From NCBI RefSeq assembly GCF_014636095.1, contig NZ_BMDV01000004.1, positions 62,001 through 126,000 of the forward strand: a DNA stretch of 64,000 bases, in the 5' to 3' direction. Within the stretch, counting starts at the first letter, position 1, and the number at the start of each line of letters is the position of its first letter. Both the position numbers and the translations under genes were made by a program. Positions 26,300 to 34,629 of this stretch are shown piece by piece. This stretch comes from Acinetobacter modestus. GTDB lineage: Bacteria > Pseudomonadota > Gammaproteobacteria > Pseudomonadales > Moraxellaceae. The notes under the pieces are model-generated. The model was not told where the DNA came from and ran no database searches. It was given only the letters and a program-made list of their open reading frames with translations.

Positions 26300-27658
26300 T
26301 TGAACAACGATTCTTCTCAACTTCAGCGTGGACTAAAAAACCGCCATATCCAGCTCATTGCTATGGGTGGAGCTATTGGTACGGGCTTATTTTTAGGTTC
26401 TGCGCAAGTCATCCAGTCTGCTGGACCATCAATTATTTTGGGTTACGCAATCGGTGGTTTGATTGCATTTCTCATCATGCGCCAATTAGGTGAAATGATT
26501 GTCGAAGAACCTGTCGCTGGTTCATTTAGTCATTTTGCTTATCAATATTGGGGGAAGTTTCCAGGATTCTTATCAGGTTGGAATTATTGGGTACTATATA
26601 TCCTTGTTGCGATGAGTGAACTGACTGCGGTTGCAAAATACATTAACTACTGGTGGCCTCATATTGCGGCTTGGCAATCAGTATTATTTTTCTTTGTCCT
26701 TATTACAGCAATTAATCTCACTAACGTTAAATTCTATGGTGAATCAGAGTTTTGGTTAGCCATCATTAAAGTCACAGCTGTTGTTGCTATGATTTTATTT
26801 GGTTTGTTCTTACTTTTCACAGCAGATGCAAATTCAACAGCCTCATTTAGTAACCTTTGGTCACATGGTGGATTCTTTCCAAACGGTTTCGATGGTTTGT
26901 TTTACATGCTTGCCTTTATTATGTTTGCTTTCGGTGGAATCGAACTGATTGGTATGGCTGCGGCAGAAGCGAATGATCCTAAGAAAACCATTCCAAAAGC
27001 AATTAATCAAGTTGTTGTGCGTATTTTAGTTTTTTATGTTGGCTCATTAGCGATTCTCCTTTCACTTGTGCCTTGGAACCAACTGGATTTAGGTGGCTTA
27101 GACAAAAGTCCATTTGTGATGATTTTTAGTCAAATGGGAATTGGTTGGGCGGCTCATTTACTTAACTTTATTATCTTAACAGCGGCTTTATCTGTATATA
27201 ACAGCGGTATGTTTGCCAATAGCCGTATGCTTTTTGGTTTAGCACAACAAGGGAATGCACCTAAAGTTTTCGCTAAAGTAAATAAACAAGGTGTACCGAT
27301 TCCTGCTGTTTTATTATCTGCTTTATTGATTTTTGGTTGCGTACTGTTGAACTATTTTGTTCCAGAAGATGCCTTAGGTCATTTGATGTATGTGGTAGTT
27401 GGTGCTTTAGTGCTTAACTGGGCAATGATCAGCTTAACTCATTTAAAATTCAAAGCGATGGTAAAACAAAAGAATTTAAAAACCAGTTTCCCTGCGTTAT
27501 GGTCACCAATCAGTAACTACTTAGTCTTAGTTTTCATTGCAGTCGTGCTGTACATCATGTGGCAACAAGGTTTCAAAGAATCTGTGCTGATGATCCCAAT
27601 CTGGATTGTATTGATGTTTGTGCTATATAAAGCTTTAAATCTTAAAGCAAAAAACTAA
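26300..27658 (+). CDS. Amino-acid permease (APC superfamily, AroP/ProY-like)
   Basis: Proton-coupled amino-acid importer with twelve hydrophobic segments. The signature LKNRHIQLIAMGGAIGTGLFLGSA is present near the N-terminus and FAFGGIELIGMAAAEANDPKKTIPKAI in the middle. This is the amino-acid transporter branch that includes AroP, PheP, ProY and GabP; the exact substrate cannot be told from sequence. The start is unclear. TTG at 26300 gives the family N-terminus (MNNDSSQLQRGL); the frame is open back to 26252. The promoter is probably in the gap shared with prpF. Confidence 0.9.
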   Translation: MNNDSSQLQRGLKNRHIQLIAMGGAIGTGLFLGSAQVIQSAGPSIILGYAIGGLIAFLIMRQLGEMIVEEPVAGSFSHFAYQYWGKFPGFLSGWNYWVLYILVAMSELTAVAKYINYWWPHIAAWQSVLFFFVLITAINLTNVKFYGESEFWLAIIKVTAVVAMILFGLFLLFTADANSTASFSNLWSHGGFFPNGFDGLFYMLAFIMFAFGGIELIGMAAAEANDPKKTIPKAINQVVVRILVFYVGSLAILLSLVPWNQLDLGGLDKSPFVMIFSQMGIGWAAHLLNFIILTAALSVYNSGMFANSRMLFGLAQQGNAPKVFAKVNKQGVPIPAVLLSALLIFGCVLLNYFVPEDALGHLMYVVVGALVLNWAMISLTHLKFKAMVKQKNLKTSFPALWSPISNYLVLVFIAVVLYIMWQQGFKESVLMIPIWIVLMFVLYKALNLKAKN

Positions 27659-27677
27659 ATATCTGATCAAATTCATC

Positions 27678-27710
27678 AAAAAGTGATTGCTTAGGCAATC
27701 ACTTTTTTGT
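27678..27710 (+). terminator. Rho-independent terminator of the permease gene
   Basis: Stem AAAAAGTGATTGC/GCAATCACTTTTTT with a TTAG loop and T tract, 19 bases after the stop codon. Confidence 0.95.
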
Positions 27711-27728
27711 TTATAATCATAAAATTAT

Positions 27729-27804
27729 GCGCTTATAGCTTAACTGGATAGAGCAGTTGCCTCCTAAGCGACCGACGTGGGTTCGAGTCCCGCTGAGCGC
27801 ACCA
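27729..27804 (+). tRNA. tRNA-Arg (anticodon CCU), CCA encoded
   Basis: A 76-base cloverleaf. The acceptor stem GCGCTTA pairs with TGAGCGC (one G-T pair). The anticodon stem-loop is GTTGC-CTCCTAA-GCGAC with anticodon CCT at 27773-27775, reading AGG. The T loop is GGTTCGAGTCC, and discriminator A plus CCA end at 27804. This gene is a common integration site in bacteria, but no integrase or second copy of its 3' end is seen here. Confidence 0.95.
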
Positions 27805-27889
27805 TTTAGAGGATTGAGATATAAACGATAGCATCCTTGAATAAAGTAAAAATCTATAAATAATTAATTTTATAAATAAATTTAACTAT

Positions 27890-28693
27890 TTAATTAGCTA
27901 ATAATCCTTTCGCTTTGGTGAGTAAATCTTGCTGGTCTATCTCAGACGGGTGAAAACTAGCTTTATAGAATGCTAAATAATCAGGCAGTAAACGCCACGT
28001 CATTTGAGTCAGCCCTAAAAGCGTTTGAGCATTTTTTAAAAGTTGTGCTGGGGAATACAAGGTATTTTTGCGATCTTGCCAAGCAAGATGACTAGTCATC
28101 ACAATAGTACTAGTTATAAATCCCACTGTGATAGTTCGCATACTTCTACGACGCTGCGCTAGATTAGCAAAAACTTGCTGATATACATCAAAAGCTACGT
28201 GCTTATGTTCGATTTCTTCAACAGCATGCCAAAGCCATAGATTCTTCATGTTTTCTGATAAACCCTTAAACATGACATTTGGATACTGAAGCATATAACC
28301 AGCCATCATTGCCGTAAAATGCTCAAGTGCGACCGTTGCAGCCAATTGACGGCGTTGGCTCAAAGTCCGTAAGCGAATCATCTCCTGCTCATAAGCTTTT
28401 TCAAATTTTTTTAAATGATATTCGCTGCTTTGCACCAATTGATTAAACTGTTCATGCGCGCGGGCATGATGTGCCTCTTGACCAATAAAACCTGAAATAT
28501 CTTTTTGTAATTGTTCATCATGAATTTGATCACGCACATTACGAACAGTTTCTACAAAAAAACGTTCTCCTTGTGGAAAGCTCATCGATAATGCTGTGAG
28601 AAAATGTGACATTAGCGTAGATTCAGTATAGTGCGCTTTAATTTTTTCAGGTTTAAACTGCGTTTGGCGCACCGTAATTGTATTATGTGACAT
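27890..28693 (-). CDS. Metal-dependent hydrolase-like protein, diiron ferritin-like (PF10118 type)
   Basis: A 267-residue all-helical protein of the 'predicted metal-dependent hydrolase' family. Likely metal ligands sit in ERFFVETVRNVRDQI, GQEAHHARAHE, ALEHFTA and HAVEEIEHKHVAFD, spaced as in four-helix diiron proteins. The true activity of the family is not established. A second member, about 40% similar by eye, is at 57408-58274. A hydrophobic stretch near residues 190-205 suggests loose membrane association. It appears monocistronic. Confidence 0.85.
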   Translation of the reverse strand: MSHNTITVRQTQFKPEKIKAHYTESTLMSHFLTALSMSFPQGERFFVETVRNVRDQIHDEQLQKDISGFIGQEAHHARAHEQFNQLVQSSEYHLKKFEKAYEQEMIRLRTLSQRRQLAATVALEHFTAMMAGYMLQYPNVMFKGLSENMKNLWLWHAVEEIEHKHVAFDVYQQVFANLAQRRRSMRTITVGFITSTIVMTSHLAWQDRKNTLYSPAQLLKNAQTLLGLTQMTWRLLPDYLAFYKASFHPSEIDQQDLLTKAKGLLAN

Positions 28694-28985
28694 TATGGCT
28701 TTCCTTCCCCCTAAAACTAAAGCGCAAACAGCTTTAACTACATTAATAAGACCATCAATAAATCATATATTCAACAGCAAACCGACAAGAGCTACATCAT
28801 CGATTGAACAACCTTAGATATAAATTTCTACTTAGTTCCAAATTAGAACTATGATTAAATTATAATCTACTATTCATGCTGTCAATTTGTTTTTCATGTA
28901 TTTTCTCAATTTGTCCTATAAAGATATTTTGTGACCTTAAAGCAGTTATTTGCTAAATCAAGGTTAGATAAATCAATAAATGCGC

Positions 28986-30401
28986 CTAAATATCCCAAGA
29001 CTTTTCAATTGATGTGATTTGACTATGAACGCTTTGGTGTTCTGCTTGTTTTACTGTGCACCATAATTCCATAAATTCTTTACCTAAATATTCTGCAAGT
29101 ATCTTGTTATTTTTAAATAGTTTTAAAGCTTCAATTTGCTCAATTGGCAATAAAAAATAATGTTTAGATTTAAACGTAAGTTGATTGATTTGTTTCGGTA
29201 CTTCTAACTGGTGTGTTAAACCATAGAGTGTGCCAATCAAAATAATGGCAATGGTAAGATAAGGATTACAATCTGCTCCTGCCATACGGTATTCCAATCT
29301 TTGATTTTCTTGATCAGAGCACGGTATTCGAATAGCGACATTACGGTTATTCAGCCCCCAACTCGCCTCTAGGGGAACATGATGACCTTTTTTAAAGCGT
29401 CTAAAAGAGTTTAAATTGGGTGCCAAAATTGCCATCGAACTTGGCATTAACCATAACAAACCACTGATGACTTTTAAGAGATCTTGAGATAACCCATCTT
29501 TCCGAGGACTAAAAATATTGTTTTGATCTTGATCAAGCAAACTCATATGAAAATGCATTCCACTGCCCGCTTTTAACAGATCTGGCTTTGCTAGAAAATT
29601 TGCGCGAAATCCGTGTTTATGTGCAATTTGTTTAATGGTTCGTTTTAACAACATAATCTGATCACATAACTTTAAAAGATTACATGTGTGTTGCAGATTA
29701 AACTCATATTGCCCTGAAGATGCTTCAGAAATAATTCCTGTAATTATAATATTCTGTAGTTTAGCGATAGCTTCAATCTCATCTAAAATTTGTTGATGTG
29801 TATCAGAGAGATGAATATCAAAACATTGTGTTATTAATTCTTGAACTTCTTGTTCCCCACTCAACGGCTGTAAATAAAATTCTATTTCTGCTGCAATACA
29901 AGGGTGATAATTTTTTTCATGTAATTGTTGGAGTATTCTTTTTAAAATATTACGAGGTTCAATTAAACACTCTTGATGGCGATCATCTTTCATCGTCAAT
30001 AACAATTGAGCATTAGTTTCAGGCTCAATGGCACAAGGTTGCAATGAACCTAGGATAGGCTGGCACAAATGATCTGGTTCACCAATAAATTTACCTAATC
30101 TGGTTTCTTCTATCACATTTCCATTTAGACTCATCGCATAAATAGAAAGGGGTAAATAACATGCTTTCACCAATTGTGTTAAGCATTTGACATCAATTCT
30201 TTTACCTCGTAGATGTCCATTCAAATCATACAAATAAATATCAATATGTTGTGTATTTGGATACTTTTCTAAATAATGATCTACTTCCTCTAAAAATAAT
30301 CCCTTATCGAACAGAATATTTTTAGATTTTTGCTCATTTGATTGATTAATCGCATTATTCAAATTTAATAGCTGATTCAACTCTACAAAGACAGCATTCA
30401 T
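28986..30401 (-). CDS. Glutamine-synthetase-family enzyme (gamma-glutamylpolyamine synthetase-like)
   Basis: A 471-residue ligase of the glutamine synthetase superfamily. The N-terminal beta-grasp part contains DLNGHLRGKRID, and the catalytic part has EIEFYL, SSGQYEFNLQH, GSGMHFHMSL and IRIPCSDQENQRLEYRMAGADCNPYL. The Tyr used for adenylylation in true GlnA is missing, which with the sequence pattern points to PuuA-type enzymes that join glutamate to putrescine or other amines. No other polyamine-catabolism genes are next to it, so the substrate is open. Codon use and A+T content are similar to neighbours. Confidence 0.85.
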   Translation of the reverse strand: MNAVFVELNQLLNLNNAINQSNEQKSKNILFDKGLFLEEVDHYLEKYPNTQHIDIYLYDLNGHLRGKRIDVKCLTQLVKACYLPLSIYAMSLNGNVIEETRLGKFIGEPDHLCQPILGSLQPCAIEPETNAQLLLTMKDDRHQECLIEPRNILKRILQQLHEKNYHPCIAAEIEFYLQPLSGEQEVQELITQCFDIHLSDTHQQILDEIEAIAKLQNIIITGIISEASSGQYEFNLQHTCNLLKLCDQIMLLKRTIKQIAHKHGFRANFLAKPDLLKAGSGMHFHMSLLDQDQNNIFSPRKDGLSQDLLKVISGLLWLMPSSMAILAPNLNSFRRFKKGHHVPLEASWGLNNRNVAIRIPCSDQENQRLEYRMAGADCNPYLTIAIILIGTLYGLTHQLEVPKQINQLTFKSKHYFLLPIEQIEALKLFKNNKILAEYLGKEFMELWCTVKQAEHQSVHSQITSIEKSWDI

Positions 30402-30533
30402 AAATTAAACCGAGTTCATATTAATATGAATAGAATAATTTATGCTCATAAATATGTAACGTTAAGATAATATAAACTTATCTAAGCTCAGTATAAATTT
30501 AACGTAAAATTCAAGTAACCGTTTAGCATTTTG

Positions 30534-31097
30534 TTAAGCATCATAAGCACTGACCGATGTAATTTTACGAATTCTAAGAGTCAATTCCTTCACGATATAA
30601 TTGACAGATACAACCAACATCAAACCAATAATAAAAGATCCAATGATATCAAATGGAAAATGAACCCCAACATAAATCCTTGATAAACCAACGACCATAC
30701 CGACAAAAATACCAAATACACCAATCTTCTTAAAACCTGCTAACCAATATGAAAAGGCAATGATTGTGATGGTTAGGGTATGCTGACTGGGAAATGATGA
30801 GCTTGGACCATGCCCAATAAGTTGATGACCTAGTCCTATTTCAAACGGACGTGGATGATGGTAGAAGATTTCAGCTAAATCACTCAGGATTAAAGAAAGC
30901 AACACAATTAAAAGTGTTTTAGCGAATAAATAATTATAGATTTTCCATTGGTAAACCAATAAAAATAAAAGAAAACATATAAAAACTGTATTTAAGTCAT
31001 GTGCTGTAAATATAGCAACTCTATCCACAATCGGATTCTGAGTCGCAAACGAGTTTATGCAATCAAACAAGTAAATGTTTAAGCTTTCAAATATCAT
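30534..31097 (-). CDS. PAP2 phosphatase (undecaprenyl-diphosphatase-like)
   Basis: A 187-residue membrane protein with about five helices and an intact PAP2 triad: HHPRPFE (K/R-x6-RP position), FPSQHT (PSxH) and SRIYVGVHFPFD (SR-x5-H-x3-D). This is the BcrC-like branch that dephosphorylates undecaprenyl diphosphate on the periplasmic side, recycling the peptidoglycan carrier and often giving bacitracin tolerance. Unlike the PAP2 protein at 10932-11648, its catalytic motifs are canonical. It stands alone, with A+T-rich gaps on both sides. Confidence 0.88.
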   Translation of the reverse strand: MIFESLNIYLFDCINSFATQNPIVDRVAIFTAHDLNTVFICFLLFLLVYQWKIYNYLFAKTLLIVLLSLILSDLAEIFYHHPRPFEIGLGHQLIGHGPSSSFPSQHTLTITIIAFSYWLAGFKKIGVFGIFVGMVVGLSRIYVGVHFPFDIIGSFIIGLMLVVSVNYIVKELTLRIRKITSVSAYDA

Positions 31098-31208
31098 TGC
31101 ATATTTATCTTTTTAGATTCGCTCACCGCAATATATAAGCGAATCATGAAAGAATGATTAAATCTCTATCAAAATTAATTTTAAATAATGCCTAGCTCTT
31201 GCATTTCA

Positions 31209-32288
31209 CTAAGCAAACTTTTTACGATATTGATTAGGTGAAATTCCCGTCCAGTGACAATACGCTTTCCTAAAGTTTGAAGTATCTGAAAAACCAAGTC
31301 TTTCAGCAATTTCATCCATACTCAGTGTTGTCGCGGCTAGATATTCATCGGCAAGACGTGTTCGCGTACTATCCAATATTTCTTGATAACTCACATTCAA
31401 ATCGGCTAAACGGCGATATAAAGTTCTTTTAGATACATGTAATTGATCTGCCATCTGTTGAGCAGTTGGAAAATTCCCAACACTGTCCAAGAAAATAAGA
31501 CGAATCGTTTTGATCAGTTCAGATTCCTCATCATGTTCATCACACAACATCCGTTCACAAAAAGATTGACACATATCCGCAGTAATCGGGTTTGCATTTG
31601 GACAAGGCGCATCTAACCATGCCAAATCAAAATGCCATTGCATCACTTCTGCATCAAACTCTACAACACAACCAAATACCTTTTGGTATTCATCTGCATA
31701 TTCAGGGGCAGGATAAGGCAGCAATAACCTTTTAGCCTGAAACGGCGCTTCAAGTACGCACTGAATTAAGGTTTGCATTGAACTAAACCAGAACTCGCAA
31801 ATTAATGGCAATAAATGTCCTAAAGCAATAATTTCTTTAGCTTCAAAAATTGCAGTATCATTTTGTATATAAAATGATTTTTGCAGTACAGGACTGGCTA
31901 GTTTGATATGTCGAATGCCAAGTTCGACGGCTTGTTGAAAATTACGAGAAGAGTACAGTGCATAACCATACACCCCAAAATCTGATAATTTTTGTTTTTG
32001 ACCTGCCCTAAGCCCGATCAATGGATCTTTAGACAAAGATTGGATATTTTGAAATAACTTCAACTTTTGATATTGAGATATTGTTGTGGTCGCACATGTT
32101 AACGCATCATGCGCAATACCCGTACCATCTAATATCTGAGCGATGGAATATCCTTGTTTTTGCATTTCATCAAACAAACTGCTTAAACCAAGTATAGGCG
32201 TGCCTTGACCGAATAGCGTATGATCATAACGAGCTTCAATATAAATATTTTGCTCAATATTCTGTTTAGGCATTTTTACTTTATCCAT
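31209..32288 (-). CDS. AraC-family transcriptional regulator
   Basis: A regulator with an N-terminal AraC-arabinose-binding-like domain of the OruR/ArgR kind (GTPILGLSSLFDEMQ through the middle) and a C-terminal double helix-turn-helix of about 100 residues (PTAQQMADQLHVSKRTLYRRL, MDEIAERLGFSDTSNFRKAYCHWTGISPNQYRKKF). It is divergent from the aldehyde dehydrogenase gene with about 100 bases between starts, so it likely controls that gene. The start is ambiguous: GTG 32309, ATG 32288 or ATG 32273; none has a clear ribosome-binding sequence. Confidence 0.92.
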   Translation of the reverse strand: MDKVKMPKQNIEQNIYIEARYDHTLFGQGTPILGLSSLFDEMQKQGYSIAQILDGTGIAHDALTCATTTISQYQKLKLFQNIQSLSKDPLIGLRAGQKQKLSDFGVYGYALYSSRNFQQAVELGIRHIKLASPVLQKSFYIQNDTAIFEAKEIIALGHLLPLICEFWFSSMQTLIQCVLEAPFQAKRLLLPYPAPEYADEYQKVFGCVVEFDAEVMQWHFDLAWLDAPCPNANPITADMCQSFCERMLCDEHDEESELIKTIRLIFLDSVGNFPTAQQMADQLHVSKRTLYRRLADLNVSYQEILDSTRTRLADEYLAATTLSMDEIAERLGFSDTSNFRKAYCHWTGISPNQYRKKFA

Positions 32289-32401
32289 TCGATCAGTAGA
32301 TAATGGCACTAAATTACTTTTTGTTGTCTCAATTTAACATCGACTAAAAATTCAATCAATCATAAAGTCTATTTCTACCAATAAGCATGGAAGGAGCAAC
32401 A

Positions 32402-33862
32402 ATGACACTTTCTCATTCGCAGGAATTTAGCGACTCGGCAACTAAACATATGCACTTGGTATTCGCCCAACAACGTGCTGCTTTTGATGCGAATCCATAT
32501 CCTGATCTTGATGCTCGACGTACAAAATTATTCAAACTCAAAAAACAAATTATTCGTTACCAAGACGTCATTGCCGCTGCCATCAATAGCGACTTTAGTT
32601 CTCGATCGGTAGATGAATCAAAATTATTGGATTTATTAGGCTCAGTTTTGGAAGCAGAACATGCCATTCGACATTTACGTAAATGGATGCGACCAAGTAA
32701 ACGCCGTACTGAATTACTGTTTTTATCAAACCGTCTCGCTGTACAGTATCAACCGAAAGGCATCGTTGGCGTGATTGTGCCGTGGAACTTCCCTGTTTAT
32801 TTAGCACTTGGCCCATTGGTTGCGGCAATCGCTGCGGGCAATCGGGTCATGATTAAACTGCCAGAGATTACGCCTGCAACCAATGCAGTGCTGAGACGCA
32901 TGCTGGCTGAAGTTTTTACTGAAGATGAAGTTTGTATTTTCGGTGAAGAAATTCTTGATCCTGCACAATTCACATCATTGCCTTTTAACCATATTGTATT
33001 TACAGGTTCACCTGCAATTGGTCGAGTGGTGATGCGTGCAGCAGCAGAAAACCTAACGCCTGTCACATTAGAATTAGGCGGTAAATCCCCTGCGCTTGTC
33101 AGCCGTCATTATCCATTAGCCGATGCAGCTAAACGTGTATTGCATGGTAAGGCAACCAACTGTGGGCAAATCTGTGTTGCACCTGACTATGCACTTGTAC
33201 CCAAAGAACAAGTGAATCAATTTGCAGAAGAATGTAAAAAGAATTTTACGGCAATGTATGGCAGTAACATCAGCAATAATTCTAACTATACATCTATCGT
33301 CAATGATCGCCATTTCAAACGTTTATTAGAAATCCTAGACGATGCCAAAGCCAAAGGCGCTCAAATTATTGCCTGTGCCGAATATAATCGTGACAAAGAT
33401 GCGCGTCGTATGCCTGTACATATTGTACTGAATTGCACACCCGATATGCGTATTCTAAAAGAAGAGCTGTTTGGCCCAGTATTACCCTTAGTTGCTTACG
33501 ATAGCCTTGATGACGCGATCGCCTATATCAAAGCAGGTGAACGACCTTTAGCACTCTATTGTTTCACCCATGATTCAACTGAACGTGACTACATTTTAAA
33601 ACAAACTCATTCAGGTGGTGTCACAATCAATGATTGGGGTTGGCATGTGGTCAATCATGATGCACCTTTTGGAGGTATTGGTAACTCAGGTATGGGGACT
33701 TATCACGGTGAAGAAGGTTTCCGTGAGTTGTCACATGCAAAAACGGTTTTTGCTCGCCATCGCTTCTTCCCAACACAATTGTTCTATCCACCTTACGGCA
33801 CTTGGGTACAAAAACTGGCATTAAGTTTTTTTTTGAAAAAAGGCGACCCAAATCTAAAATAA
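32402..33862 (+). CDS. calB: Coniferyl aldehyde dehydrogenase-type NAD(P)-dependent aldehyde dehydrogenase
   Basis: Oxidises coniferyl or another aromatic/fatty aldehyde to the acid in the cytoplasm. The 486 residues include VPWNFPVYLALGPLVAAIAAGN (cofactor), FTGSPAIGRVVM, catalytic Glu in LELGGKSPA and catalytic Cys in NCGQICVAPDY. The absence of a long N-terminal extension and the RRTELLFLSNRLAVQYQPKG pattern match the coniferyl-aldehyde dehydrogenase subfamily. I start at ATG 32402, because AAGGAG lies six bases before it; the earlier ATG at 32387 overlaps that signal. Regulated probably by the divergent AraC protein. Confidence 0.9.
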   Translation: MTLSHSQEFSDSATKHMHLVFAQQRAAFDANPYPDLDARRTKLFKLKKQIIRYQDVIAAAINSDFSSRSVDESKLLDLLGSVLEAEHAIRHLRKWMRPSKRRTELLFLSNRLAVQYQPKGIVGVIVPWNFPVYLALGPLVAAIAAGNRVMIKLPEITPATNAVLRRMLAEVFTEDEVCIFGEEILDPAQFTSLPFNHIVFTGSPAIGRVVMRAAAENLTPVTLELGGKSPALVSRHYPLADAAKRVLHGKATNCGQICVAPDYALVPKEQVNQFAEECKKNFTAMYGSNISNNSNYTSIVNDRHFKRLLEILDDAKAKGAQIIACAEYNRDKDARRMPVHIVLNCTPDMRILKEELFGPVLPLVAYDSLDDAIAYIKAGERPLALYCFTHDSTERDYILKQTHSGGVTINDWGWHVVNHDAPFGGIGNSGMGTYHGEEGFRELSHAKTVFARHRFFPTQLFYPPYGTWVQKLALSFFLKKGDPNLK

Positions 33863-33878
33863 ACGGTTTATTTGTCAG

Positions 33879-33908
33879 AAAGAGAGTTTTGCAAACTCTC
33901 TTTTTATT
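33879..33908 (+). terminator. Rho-independent terminator between calB and kdpE
   Basis: Stem AAAGAGAGTTT/AAACTCTCTTT with TGC loop, followed by TTTTTA. It serves calB; on the minus strand no T tract follows. Confidence 0.85.
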
Positions 33909-33914
33909 TTCAAT

Positions 33915-34619
33915 TTAGGATTGCCCTTGGAAACGTAACCCCACGCCTGCAATGGTAAAAATATATTTTGGAGTGATCGCAGAATCTCCAATTTTGGTAC
34001 GGAGTTTTTTCACCAAGATTCGAAGATAATGGGTATCTTCTTCATGGCTAATGCCCCATAACTCGGTCATAATTTGCTTTTGCGTAACGATCTTACCCTG
34101 ATGGCGAATCAATAGTGCTAACAGTTGAAATTCCTTTTTTGTGAGAACAATTTCTTCATTCGTGAACCTCACCACATGTTCAGCCACGTCCACAGATAAT
34201 TGACCATCGTCAAATACAATATTCTGTTCAGACTGTTGTGGTTTATTGCGAAACATCACCCGAATACGGGCACATAATTCCTGAATGCTAAACGGTTTGG
34301 TGACATAGTCGTTTGCACCTGCATCGAGCAATTTAATTTTTTGATTTTCATCAGGACGGGCAGATAACACAATCACAGGAATATCTGACCATTGCCTCAT
34401 CTCGGTCAATACTTCCTGTCCTTCCATATCTGGTAAACCCAAATCTAAAATCAGTAAATCCGCACCTCGTGTTGCCAAAATTTCTAAGCCTTTCATACCA
34501 TTTTCAGCAACATGCACCTGATAACCTTGCGCGCGTAAGGCGATGTCTAAAAATTTTCGAATTTGAGGCTCATCATCAATAATCAGAATTGATGCATTTG
34601 AATAAATTGTTTGCGACAT
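33915..34619 (-). CDS. kdpE: Response regulator KdpE
   Basis: OmpR-type regulator of 234 residues that activates kdpABC under potassium limitation. The receiver has the acidic pair IIDDEP near residues 13-17, phosphoacceptor Asp59 (LILDLGLPDMEG) and Lys in VTKPFS. The winged helix ends in LRILVKKLRTKIG and FTIAGVGLRF. It is the last gene of kdpABCDE, ten bases after kdpD. Its length and order make KdpE a secure call. Confidence 0.97.
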   Translation of the reverse strand: MSQTIYSNASILIIDDEPQIRKFLDIALRAQGYQVHVAENGMKGLEILATRGADLLILDLGLPDMEGQEVLTEMRQWSDIPVIVLSARPDENQKIKLLDAGANDYVTKPFSIQELCARIRVMFRNKPQQSEQNIVFDDGQLSVDVAEHVVRFTNEEIVLTKKEFQLLALLIRHQGKIVTQKQIMTELWGISHEEDTHYLRILVKKLRTKIGDSAITPKYIFTIAGVGLRFQGQS

Positions 34620-34629
34620 AAAAAATCGT

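Noticed and set aside
27729..27889. tRNA-Arg as the left end of an integrated island
   Set aside because: No integrase follows and no second copy of the tRNA 3' end is seen downstream in the window.
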